A DNA stretch of 64,000 bases, taken from assembly GCF_009765985.1 (NCBI RefSeq), contig NZ_LMUM01000034.1, positions 97,508-161,507 of the forward strand. The letters are read 5' to 3'. The translations under genes and the position numbers were made by a program. Of this stretch, positions 28,029 to 36,428 are shown piece after piece. The stretch is from Acidobacterium sp. S8 (GTDB lineage Bacteria > Acidobacteriota > Terriglobia > Terriglobales > Acidobacteriaceae). Under the pieces are notes generated by a model. The model worked only from the letters and a program-made list of their open reading frames with translations. It did no database searches and was not told the origin of the DNA. Positions within the stretch are counted from its first letter, which is position 1; each line of letters starts with the position of its first letter.

Positions 28029-30290
28029 ATGAGCGACGCAAAATCTCTTTCCCCTGAAATTCTTCTTCACATCTCTCAATCTCTTAACCTTCCTCTACAC
28101 GGTCTTGTTGCCGTAATCGGATTACTGGACGAAGGCGGGACAGTTCCGTTCATCGCGCGTTATCGCAAAGAGGCAACCGGCAATCTCGATGAGGTGCAGA
28201 TCCGCGACATCGAAGAGAAGCTGGCCTATTTCCGCGAACTGGAAGAACGCCGCGCCACTATCTTGGCTTCCATTGCAGAGCAGGGAAAACTGACGGATGC
28301 ATTGAAGGCGCGCATCGAAGGCACCCTCGATAAGAGCGAGCTTGAAGACCTCTACCTTCCTTACAAGCCCAAGCGCCGCACCAAGGCGACAATGGCTCGG
28401 GAAAAGGGGCTGGAGCCGCTGGCGCAATATCTCTGGGCGCAGCAGGCCGGCGTAGAAACGCTTGAGACGCTCGCTCCGACATTCGTGAATGTCGAGCTTG
28501 GAGTCGCTACAGCGGACGAAGCGCTCGAAGGTGCGCGCCACATTGTCGCTGAGTGGATCAGCGAAAGTGCCGATCTGCGCAAGGCTCTTCGCCAGCTCAT
28601 GTTTGACGAGGGCATTGTGATCAGCCGCAAGGCGCTCGACGCCAAAGACGAGCAGGAAAAGTTCAAGATGTATTACGAGTACAAGGAGCCGGTGAAGACG
28701 ATTCCTTCGCACCGCATGCTGGCTATTCGCCGCGGTGAAAGCGAAAACGTGCTTTATTTCCTGATTGAACTCGAAGCGCAGCGGTCCATCGGGGTCATAC
28801 AGTCGCATGTGTTGCGGCAGCGGGGTGACTGGACGCGTCACCTGGAGCTCGCGATTGAAGACGCCTGGACGCGACTGCTTAACTCCTCCATTCAGGCAGA
28901 GATTCGCTTCGAGTTGAAACAGCGTTCCGATACGGAAGCGATTCAGGTCTTCCGCGACAATCTTTATCACTTGCTGCTCGCGCCTCCGGCTGGACCGATC
29001 TCAGTGCTCGGTATCGATCCTGGACTACGCACCGGCTGCAAGATAGCTGTCGTCGACGAAACCGGCAAGATGCTGGCGCACGATGTTATTTATCCGCATA
29101 CCTCGAAGCACGGTGTTGTTGAAGCTAACCATAAAATCGAAGCTCTTCTGCGGCAACACAACGTCCGCGCCATCGCGATAGGCAATGGCACAGCCTCACG
29201 CGAAACGGATGCCTTTGTGCGCGAGTTCCTGCGGGAAAAGCAGATTCAGGACATCTTCTCCGTTACCGTCAGCGAATCAGGCGCGAGCGTCTACTCCGCG
29301 TCAGATATTGCGCGGCAAGAGTTTCCCGACCTCGATCTGACTGTGCGCGGAGCCATCTCGATTGCGCGGCGGTTACAGGACCCGCTATCGGAATTAGTGA
29401 AGGTCGACCCGAAATCGATTGGTGTTGGCCAGTATCAGCATGACGTCGATCAACGGCAACTTCAGGAGTCGCTCGAAAATGTCATTGAAAGCTGCGTAAA
29501 TCGAGTGGGCGTGGATCTGAACACATCCTCGTGGACGCTGCTGCGTTACGTTGCCGGAGTCACCGAGCGTACGGCGATCAACATCGTCAACCATCGCAAC
29601 CAGAATGGCCGTTTCCGCTCGCGCACACAGTTGATGGAAGTTTCCGGTATCGGACCGAAGACGTTTGAGCAGGCTGCCGGATTCCTTCGTATTCGCAATG
29701 GAGATAATCCCCTCGACATGACCGCAGTACACCCTGAATCGTATTCGGTGGTTGAGCAGATTGCCGAATCATTGCAGACGCCAATTGATGAGGTTATCCG
29801 CAATCCGCAGGTGCTGGAAAAGATAGACCGCAACCAGCTCTCGGCAGGAACTTTCACGCTGAACGACATTCTGGAAGAACTGTGCAAGCCGGGCCGCGAT
29901 CCCCGCGACAAGTTTGTTGCGCCCAGTTTCCATGAAGGTGTGAAGGAAATCTCTGACGTGCAGGTGGGAATGGTGCTCGAAGGCGTGGTGACGAATGTGA
30001 CAAAGTTTGGAGCCTTCGTCGACATCGGCGTGCATCAGGACGGCCTTGTTCACATCAGCGAGCTCTCCAACCGCTTCATCAAGGAACCCTCAGAAGCGGT
30101 GAAAGCCGGGCAGATCGTAAAAGTGAAAGTGTTGAGCGCCGATGCCAGGACCAAGCGAATTTCGCTCTCAATGAAAGCGTTGATGGAGCCCGCGGAACGC
30201 CCGGCTGTCAAGATGAAGCAGCCGCCGAAACCACAGGCTACGTTGAATGAAAAGCTGGCGACACTTTCCACAAAGTGGAAGGTGCGCTAG
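28029..30290 (+). CDS. tex: Tex family transcription accessory / S1 RNA-binding protein
   Basis: VPFIARYRKEATGNLDEVQIRDIEEKL; VLGIDPGLRTGCKIAVVD; HhH ISGIGPKTFEQAAGFLRI; C-terminal S1 VGMVLEGVVTNVTKFGAFVDIGVHQDGLVHISELS. Confidence 0.97.
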   Translation: MSDAKSLSPEILLHISQSLNLPLHGLVAVIGLLDEGGTVPFIARYRKEATGNLDEVQIRDIEEKLAYFRELEERRATILASIAEQGKLTDALKARIEGTLDKSELEDLYLPYKPKRRTKATMAREKGLEPLAQYLWAQQAGVETLETLAPTFVNVELGVATADEALEGARHIVAEWISESADLRKALRQLMFDEGIVISRKALDAKDEQEKFKMYYEYKEPVKTIPSHRMLAIRRGESENVLYFLIELEAQRSIGVIQSHVLRQRGDWTRHLELAIEDAWTRLLNSSIQAEIRFELKQRSDTEAIQVFRDNLYHLLLAPPAGPISVLGIDPGLRTGCKIAVVDETGKMLAHDVIYPHTSKHGVVEANHKIEALLRQHNVRAIAIGNGTASRETDAFVREFLREKQIQDIFSVTVSESGASVYSASDIARQEFPDLDLTVRGAISIARRLQDPLSELVKVDPKSIGVGQYQHDVDQRQLQESLENVIESCVNRVGVDLNTSSWTLLRYVAGVTERTAINIVNHRNQNGRFRSRTQLMEVSGIGPKTFEQAAGFLRIRNGDNPLDMTAVHPESYSVVEQIAESLQTPIDEVIRNPQVLEKIDRNQLSAGTFTLNDILEELCKPGRDPRDKFVAPSFHEGVKEISDVQVGMVLEGVVTNVTKFGAFVDIGVHQDGLVHISELSNRFIKEPSEAVKAGQIVKVKVLSADARTKRISLSMKALMEPAERPAVKMKQPPKPQATLNEKLATLSTKWKVR

Positions 30291-30318
30291 AGCCTGCTGT
30301 TCTTTTCAGAAGTAAAAG

Positions 30319-30355
30319 GGAACTCAGCCACGCTGCCGATGGTGGTGAGTTCCCA
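30319..30355. other. Strong hairpin without T-tract downstream of tex
   Basis: GGGAACTCA-g-CCAC gctgccgatg GTGG-TGAGTTCCC, about 13 bp with one bulge. Confidence 0.6.
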
Positions 30356-30475
30356 GTTACTGACCAGATCCATAATGGGTGCGTAGAGTTTGGTAACAGT
30401 CTCAAGCGTCTCCGCACATATGTTTTCGCGGAATTTTTACATATTTGTTGCATACTGAAGGCTGGAGGGATTCCC

Positions 30476-31147
30476 TTGCCCCGCATTCATTTCCAGCAGC
30501 AGCTCGCCGAGTTAAAAGACAAAATTCTGGGGATGGCCGCGCTTTCTCAGCAGGCACTGGATGCCTCCGTCGACGCATATTTACAGCGCGACGCGAGCCT
30601 CTGCCAGTTTGTGCGGGAGAACGAAAAGGCTATTAATTCCTCGCAGCGTGAACTGGATGAGATGGCCTACGACCTGCTTGCCAAGGAACAACCCATGGCG
30701 ATTGATCTGCGGTTCATCCTCGCAGTGATCAAGATCAACAGCGATCTGGAGCGGATCGGGGACCAGTCCATGAGCATCGCCATTCGCACGCTGGATATGC
30801 TTCGAGGTGATCCGGTCGATCTGCCCATCGACATTGACTGCATGCGTAACTGCGCCGCACGTATGATCCGCACGGCCCTACAGTCGCTGCTTGACGCGGA
30901 TGCGCACGTCGCGGAGTCAGTGCTGGAGATGGACGATGAGATCGATCGTATGAACCGCATTGCTCACGAAGATTTGACAAGATTTATTCAGGCTCGTCCG
31001 GAGCTGAGCCAACCGGCGCTGCACGCAATCATCATTTCGCGCAATCTGGAGCGGATCGCGGATCACGCGACCAACATTGCCATGGATGTGATTTTCTGGG
31101 TGCGCGGCGCAGACGTGCGTCATCAGCTGAGCGCGGCCATCGACTAG
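30476..31147 (+). CDS. phoU: Phosphate transport system regulator PhoU-like
   Basis: PRIHFQQQLAELKDKILGMAALSQQALDASVDA...IDLRFILAVIKINSDLERIGDQSMSIA...ISRNLERIADHATNIAMDVIFWV. TTG start at 30476 preceded by ggaggg. Confidence 0.93.
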   Translation: MPRIHFQQQLAELKDKILGMAALSQQALDASVDAYLQRDASLCQFVRENEKAINSSQRELDEMAYDLLAKEQPMAIDLRFILAVIKINSDLERIGDQSMSIAIRTLDMLRGDPVDLPIDIDCMRNCAARMIRTALQSLLDADAHVAESVLEMDDEIDRMNRIAHEDLTRFIQARPELSQPALHAIIISRNLERIADHATNIAMDVIFWVRGADVRHQLSAAID

Positions 31148-31182
31148 CAAACAGCGGCTATTTCCACGAAGCTGTAATCACA

Positions 31183-31230
31183 AAGAACGCCGTGTGGTAG
31201 CCCAGGATGGCTACTCCGGCGTTTTCTTTT
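31183..31230 (+). terminator. Long-stem Rho-independent terminator after phoU
   Basis: aaagaacgccgtgtggtagcccaggatggctactccggcgttttctttt. Confidence 0.7.
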
Positions 31231-31285
31231 GAAGTCAGAGTAAGGAGCCGGGATGCAGGGCATCCCGGCCGGACGAACGAGCTCC

Positions 31286-31558
31286 TTACTTGAATTGGCT
31301 AATCGCGTCCCAAACGTATACGCCAATAATAGTTGCGGACAGAACACACGTAGCGCCCGTCATAATGCGAACGAGCGGTTGAACCCGATTCACTTTCTGT
31401 ACAATCAGGGTTTGCTCCTGCTCCTGGTGACCGGAAGACGGGTCAAGGAAGAGCTGATCTTCCTCGTAGCGGGTCAGGGTTCCACGGTAAGCAAGGAGCG
31501 CTAAAAGAAGGGTTGTGACAACGGCCCAAACGATCCACAGCATAAGCATGATGCTCAT
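31286..31558 (-). CDS. Hypothetical two-TM membrane protein
   Basis: ORF with N-terminal (MLMLWIVWAVVTTLLLALLAYR) and C-terminal (GATCVLSATIIGVYVWDA) TM segments. Confidence 0.6.
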   Translation of the reverse strand: MSIMLMLWIVWAVVTTLLLALLAYRGTLTRYEEDQLFLDPSSGHQEQEQTLIVQKVNRVQPLVRIMTGATCVLSATIIGVYVWDAISQFK

Positions 31559-31774
31559 AGAGCACCTCAGGATTCGAGTTGGAGCTGTCCCAGGTACAAG
31601 CGGGTCCGAAATTTACCGGGCTCGGGGGTAGGTGGGGCCGCTTCGATTTGGATCATAGTCCTATCGCAACTGGGTTGAACAGGGGCTTTTTTCGCGAAAT
31701 GAAACCAGTTTGGCAACCTCTTGATATTTTGAGGACTCCATACGTTTGATTGTTTACGGGTTTGGAGGAGAAAG

Positions 31775-32215
31775 ATGCGTTTTGCCTTGAATACTTTTGC
31801 CGCACTCACCATCAGTGTGGCGTCCCTGGGATTCACTGCGTGCAATAATAATCAGCCGGCGTCGGACCAACAGGTGCAGGATCAAGCCGCTAAGACGACC
31901 CAGGACGTGAAAGCAGGCGCGAAACAGGCAGCAGCTGACGCGAAGGTTGCAGCCGCCAACGCGGAGCGCAAAGTAAACGACATAGCGGCTGGAGTGAAAG
32001 AAGGGTTGAAGTCAAATGCAAAGCCCGGCGCTGGCACAGTGAACATCAACTCCGCTACGGAAGAGCAACTTGTTGAATTACCAGGAATTACGGGAAAAAG
32101 GGCACAGCTGATTGTTCAGGGTCGACCTTATGGTTCGGCGAGTGATCTGGTGAGCAAGGGTATCCTCACACAGGCGCAATATGACCGGATATCCGGCCAG
32201 GTTATCGCCCAGTAA
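31775..32215 (+). CDS. Lipoprotein-like protein with C-terminal ComEA-type helix-hairpin-helix
   Basis: Lipobox-like SLGFTAC; Ala/Lys-rich helical middle; VNINSATEEQLVELPGITGKRAQLIV...LVSKGILTQAQYDRIS. Confidence 0.8.
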   Translation: MRFALNTFAALTISVASLGFTACNNNQPASDQQVQDQAAKTTQDVKAGAKQAAADAKVAAANAERKVNDIAAGVKEGLKSNAKPGAGTVNINSATEEQLVELPGITGKRAQLIVQGRPYGSASDLVSKGILTQAQYDRISGQVIAQ

Positions 32216-32316
32216 GACTGAATCCAAAGCGTACATCCGTCATCCAAATATGAGGAGTTGTATGGCCGGGTGAGCGGCTGTACACTTATAGAAGCTTATT
32301 TACCAGGGAGATTTAC

Positions 32317-32691
32317 ATGGCAACTGCAACCCTTACGCCCGCGGAAACACCTGAAGTCAAGAAAACACCCTTGTCTCTGAGCGATACGGCGGTCGGTAAA
32401 GTCCGCGAAATCATGGCGACGCAGGATCCGCTTCCTGCCGGATTACGCATTGGCGTTGTAGGCGGCGGTTGTTCAGGCTTCCAGTACTCCATGTCCTTTG
32501 AGAATCAGTCGGGCATGATGGATAAGGTGTTCACCTTCGACGGACTCAAGGTCTTTGTCGATGCAACATCGTTGATGTACCTGAACGGTTGCGTCGTCGA
32601 TTACGTCGAAACGCTGGAAGCAGCTGGCTTCAAGTTCGAGAATCCGAACACGAAGAGCACCTGTGGCTGCGGATCCTCCTTCAGCGTGTAA
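32317..32691 (+). CDS. HesB/IscA-type iron-sulfur insertion protein (ErpA-like)
   Basis: LRIGVVGGGCSGFQYSMSFE...GFKFENPNTKSTCGCGSSFSV with the three conserved cysteines. Confidence 0.95.
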   Translation: MATATLTPAETPEVKKTPLSLSDTAVGKVREIMATQDPLPAGLRIGVVGGGCSGFQYSMSFENQSGMMDKVFTFDGLKVFVDATSLMYLNGCVVDYVETLEAAGFKFENPNTKSTCGCGSSFSV

Positions 32692-32713
32692 TCACTTTTT
32701 GTTAGAAGATTAG

Positions 32714-32744
32714 GAAAAGGCCTCGCACTGCGCGAGGCCTTTTC
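32714..32744. terminator. Bidirectional Rho-independent terminator
   Basis: aaaaggcctcgcactgcgcgaggccttttc between convergent genes. Confidence 0.85.
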
Positions 32745-33601
32745 TATTGCTGCGGCGAAGTCGGTGTGCTGCTGGGAAAGCCGCTCGACGGTGCGGTTGG
32801 ATTGCTGCCGGGCGAAGTTGGGCTGGAACTACCGGCGCCATTGGTTCCGTTGGTGCCGTTGACGTTTGTGCTGGCTCCGCCGAAAAGGCTTACGGCGCTC
32901 ATCAGGTCTTCGACGGGATCGTAGACAAATTCCCATTCGTTGTAATGCTTCTGCAGCTTGTATTGCCTGATGGATGTCTTGGTGTTCTTGCTTGCGACTC
33001 CCACTATGGGAGCGCCACCCATCGTCTGACCGCTGCTGGGTGAGCTGGGCGACGTTCCGCCGAAAGAACTGGTGGTGCTGCCGCCCGGCGTCGTGCTGTT
33101 ACCGAATGTACTTGAAGTTCCGCTTGAGTCCGTCGAACTACTCGATGATGAGAAGGTGCTGCCGTTGGAGCTTCCGCCAAAGGTTGGCGTCGTCCCAACC
33201 ATACCGCTATTTCCTGCTGTCGTCGTCGCTCCGCCATTTTGGATCGGTTGACTGAAGAGGCCCATGGGCTTCACGTGAGCTTCACCCAGGTGAATGAGCT
33301 TCCAGTCGTCTTTGCCTGTCATCGGATCCGCGTAGCGCTTGCGCAGGAAATGGATGTTGTTGGAGTTTTCCAGCTGATCAATGGATCCGGGATAGCGGCC
33401 GAACTTTTTGTAATAGAGCTTAATGGCCCGTTTGTATTGCTCGCCGCGACGCACCAGTTCCGTTTCGCGATCACGCTGAATATCGGCAGCGATGCGCGGG
33501 GCAGCCACAGCCAGCGCGATCAGCAACAGCAGCGTCATAAAAATCACTGCCATCAGGATGTAACCTGCTTCCGCCTGCGAAGATGGGCTGCGGCGTTTCA
33601 T
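32744..33601 (-). CDS. Atypical pseudopilin with low-complexity C-terminal region
   Basis: EAGYILMAVIFMTLLLLIALAVAAPRIAADIQRDRETELVRRGEQYKRAIKLYYKKFGRYPGSIDQL (GspG-like), then long Ser/Thr/Gly-rich stretch. Confidence 0.8.
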   Translation of the reverse strand: MKRRSPSSQAEAGYILMAVIFMTLLLLIALAVAAPRIAADIQRDRETELVRRGEQYKRAIKLYYKKFGRYPGSIDQLENSNNIHFLRKRYADPMTGKDDWKLIHLGEAHVKPMGLFSQPIQNGGATTTAGNSGMVGTTPTFGGSSNGSTFSSSSSSTDSSGTSSTFGNSTTPGGSTTSSFGGTSPSSPSSGQTMGGAPIVGVASKNTKTSIRQYKLQKHYNEWEFVYDPVEDLMSAVSLFGGASTNVNGTNGTNGAGSSSPTSPGSNPTAPSSGFPSSTPTSPQQ

Positions 33602-33605
33602 GGAA

Positions 33606-34220
33606 TCAGTTCTGCACCAGTGGCAGCGGCTGCGCGTTCCGGTATGGAATATCCTCGATCTGTATCGAGAATGGCGAAATCTTCAAGACCTTGTACCGAT
33701 GATCGACCACGTCTCCCTCAGATGCAATGAACACATCATCGCCATGCAGAAGAAATGCTTTGCGGGTGCCATCCTTGGGCGACTCATAGCCGAAAAATTT
33801 TAGATCGATCGCTGGTGGTGGCGGGGGGCCCTGCGGAACCTGTGCGACAGAACCCGAAGGCCGAATCGGAGCCTTTACTTTTTCAATCTCCACCGGAGCC
33901 GACGATTGCGAGAAGATGTTGCGGCCTTTGCCTGAATATTCAAGCGATTCGGCCTGCGCCATCCATTCCGGATGCAGCGTTGGATCGAGGCTTGCGCCAA
34001 TGCCGGGGATGCGGACCGCTGCGTGCTCGCCCGCTGTTCTGGTTGAAGTCGTGCGCGCCGGCCGCGTCGTGGTGGTTTGTGGCGGTGGCGCAGGTGCTGG
34101 CGTCGATCCTCCGCCGAAGTAACTCATCAACACATTAACGAGCAGACCGATGACGACAACGCCCAGCGAACCGGCGATGATGACTTTTTTCTTATCTTCC
34201 GCGCCCAGTTTCAGAGCCAT
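33606..34220 (-). CDS. PilP/GspC-like assembly protein
   Basis: N-terminal TM (KKVIIAGSLGVVVIGLLVNVLMSYF), Pro-rich linker, C-terminal LHGDDVFIASEGDVVDHRYKVLKISPFSIQIEDIPYRNAQPLPL. Confidence 0.65.
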   Translation of the reverse strand: MALKLGAEDKKKVIIAGSLGVVVIGLLVNVLMSYFGGGSTPAPAPPPQTTTTRPARTTSTRTAGEHAAVRIPGIGASLDPTLHPEWMAQAESLEYSGKGRNIFSQSSAPVEIEKVKAPIRPSGSVAQVPQGPPPPPAIDLKFFGYESPKDGTRKAFLLHGDDVFIASEGDVVDHRYKVLKISPFSIQIEDIPYRNAQPLPLVQN

Positions 34221-34846
34221 CAGCGAACCTCCGGAGACTGCAGGGAGGCCTGCTGATTTGCTACTGCATTCTGATCACCGGTCGCCGCAGGAAGATCATC
34301 GCTCGACTGTAGATAGGTGGTCATGCGCAGGCGCAGATTGACGAGTCCACCCTGCTGCCCGCTGAAAGTCAGCGTGTTGATAGTGAAGAAAACGTCATTC
34401 TTATCGCGCTCGATATCGTTGATGAAATGCATCAGCGAAGTGTATTCGCCACTCAGGCTGGCATCGATGCGCACTTCTGTCAGTCCATGAATAGCCGGCA
34501 CAGGTGTATATTGTGCGCGCGTCAGGCGCACATTGTTCTTGCTGGTTAACGCGCCGAGTTCGCCAGCCATCGTCGAGTAGTTCGGGGCGATGCGCTTTCC
34601 ATAAAACTTGTCGGCATCCGTACGTGCCTGATCCACTTTTTCGGGAAGGCCCTGCAGGTGTGACATCTGCGCTTGTAACTGCTCATAAGTCACGTGGCTC
34701 GCTTCGTAGTCCGCCGTTTGATCGGAACTTGCGGCATGCCACGCGAGGACCAGGCGCGTCAGCAGGAAAAGGTTCAATCCAAGCAAAATGACCACGCCGG
34801 CAAAATGCAGATTCAGCATTGTAAGCAATTTGCGCAGGTTGTTCAT
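34220..34846 (-). CDS. PilO-like pilus assembly protein
   Basis: Single TM plus coiled coil then VRIDASLSGEYTSLMHFINDIERDKNDVFFTINTLTFSGQQGGLVNLRLRMTTYL. Confidence 0.75.
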   Translation of the reverse strand: MNNLRKLLTMLNLHFAGVVILLGLNLFLLTRLVLAWHAASSDQTADYEASHVTYEQLQAQMSHLQGLPEKVDQARTDADKFYGKRIAPNYSTMAGELGALTSKNNVRLTRAQYTPVPAIHGLTEVRIDASLSGEYTSLMHFINDIERDKNDVFFTINTLTFSGQQGGLVNLRLRMTTYLQSSDDLPAATGDQNAVANQQASLQSPEVR

Positions 34847-35535
34847 CGCGCGCCTCGCTTCGTTTTCTGTACAGGCTGCGGTTGCTGTGACTTTTGTTCC
34901 GGCTGTTTTGCCTGCTTACTTTCGGAGTTTTCCGGTGCGAGCGGCAGCGGCCTGTAATCGGCAAGGATGTCGAAGTTTACATCGCTTGATGCGTTGACGG
35001 GCATCGCCTGCCCGTTGCCATTGTTCGAAGTGGCGAGAGCTTCGTTCGAGAGGCGGGGCGAGGCGAAATGCTTTGATTTTTCCAGGTTCTTCACCAGTTC
35101 AATCGCGCGGTCACGCGCGCCGCTTACCCGCATGCGAATCGTGACGTGTCCATCAGAAGAAACCTGAGGATCGATGCTCATGACCTGTACGCCACCGGGC
35201 AGAACCGTCTCAAGGTCCGTCATCGTTGAGGTCCACGAGAATGCCTTGCGACGGAAGAGATCGTTTAGAAAGTCAGACTGCGTCAGCACAGCCGCATTTT
35301 GCGGCTGACGCATCAGCGCCTGGTAACTCTGCTGTTGGCGCTGCATCTGCTGCACGCTGCCTTGCATGGTATGTACCCTTGCCGTAGCCGCCGCTGCTTT
35401 TTGCTGCTCGACATGAGAGAGAAACCACAGCGGAATCGCCAGCACGAAAAGAATCGCCATCCAGAGGCGAAGCCGCTTGTAGACGGGCCGCAGCTCGATA
35501 AATTGTTTAGTAGCAAGATTGACGGTAATGCGCAT
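34843..35535 (-). CDS. PilN-like pilus assembly protein
   Basis: MRITVNLATKQFIELRPVYKRLRLWMAILFVLAIPLWFL, PilN-like N-terminus and TM; WTSTMTDLETVLPGGVQVMSIDPQ. Confidence 0.8.
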   Translation of the reverse strand: MRITVNLATKQFIELRPVYKRLRLWMAILFVLAIPLWFLSHVEQQKAAAATARVHTMQGSVQQMQRQQQSYQALMRQPQNAAVLTQSDFLNDLFRRKAFSWTSTMTDLETVLPGGVQVMSIDPQVSSDGHVTIRMRVSGARDRAIELVKNLEKSKHFASPRLSNEALATSNNGNGQAMPVNASSDVNFDILADYRPLPLAPENSESKQAKQPEQKSQQPQPVQKTKRGAR

Positions 35536-36428
35536 TAGCTTGCGAGCGCTCCTGACACTCCGGACATCAAACCCTTGGGCACGTTGCCCGTTCCAGCTAC
35601 CGCTGCCGAAGTCAGGTCGCGGATGCGGAACTGTTCAAGCTCGAGAACGCGTGATAACTCCGGCGCGCCGCCAGGCCCGGCATAAAAAACCGCATTCGGG
35701 ATGGATGAGAGTGTGTCTTCAAAATAAGCAATCGATACAGAAACGGCATGGCGAAGCTCTTCATCATGAAGTGTTTCGTCATCGGGTAGCTCAAGGCTGC
35801 GATGCAGCAGCAGCTCATCGCCGCGCGTGATCGCTGTCGTCACCGAACTTCCATTGAGATTAACGAAGAGTGCGGGTTCAGCCTCCGACAATGCCGCGAG
35901 CGCGGCCAGCGTGCTGGGTATTACGACACCAGGTTCGTATCCCGCGAGTCGCACAGCCTCTTCGTACTCGCTGATCACAGCACGCGGCATCGCAGTGACT
36001 AAAACGCGCGCTTCATCCGCGTTCTGCGTCATGATCTGGTAGCTGATGGCCGCGTCATCGACTTCAAAAGGAACCAGCTTACGCAAACGGAAACGTACGA
36101 CCGGCAGGGCTTCGGCAAGCTTTGAGGGCAGCGTGTCGAAATCGAGCAGCAACACTCGGGCGGCCGCATCGGGAACTACCAGCGTGAGACGCTTGTCCCG
36201 CGCATCGACCGCATCAAGAGCGCGCTTCAGAGCAGCGACGACCGCAGCCTTGTCGAGGATGTTCGGCGTCTTCAGGCCGGGTATCAAAGCGCCGGCAAAA
36301 AGCGCAGCGAAAGAGGTTGCCGTCTGCGGCGTATCGTTCAGACGTGCGGCGACAACGCCGGCGGGCGCAAGCTCGCATGCCAGCCGGGGACGTAAATGCG
36401 TATTCGGCAAAAGAAATTCGAATGCCAC
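35535..36428 (-). CDS. PilM-like actin-fold assembly protein
   Basis: KLVPFEVDDAAISYQIMTQN...LVTAMPRAVISEYEEAVRLAGYEPGVVIPSTLAALAAL...ALFVNLNGSSVTTAI. Confidence 0.8.
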   Translation of the reverse strand: MAFEFLLPNTHLRPRLACELAPAGVVAARLNDTPQTATSFAALFAGALIPGLKTPNILDKAAVVAALKRALDAVDARDKRLTLVVPDAAARVLLLDFDTLPSKLAEALPVVRFRLRKLVPFEVDDAAISYQIMTQNADEARVLVTAMPRAVISEYEEAVRLAGYEPGVVIPSTLAALAALSEAEPALFVNLNGSSVTTAITRGDELLLHRSLELPDDETLHDEELRHAVSVSIAYFEDTLSSIPNAVFYAGPGGAPELSRVLELEQFRIRDLTSAAVAGTGNVPKGLMSGVSGALAS

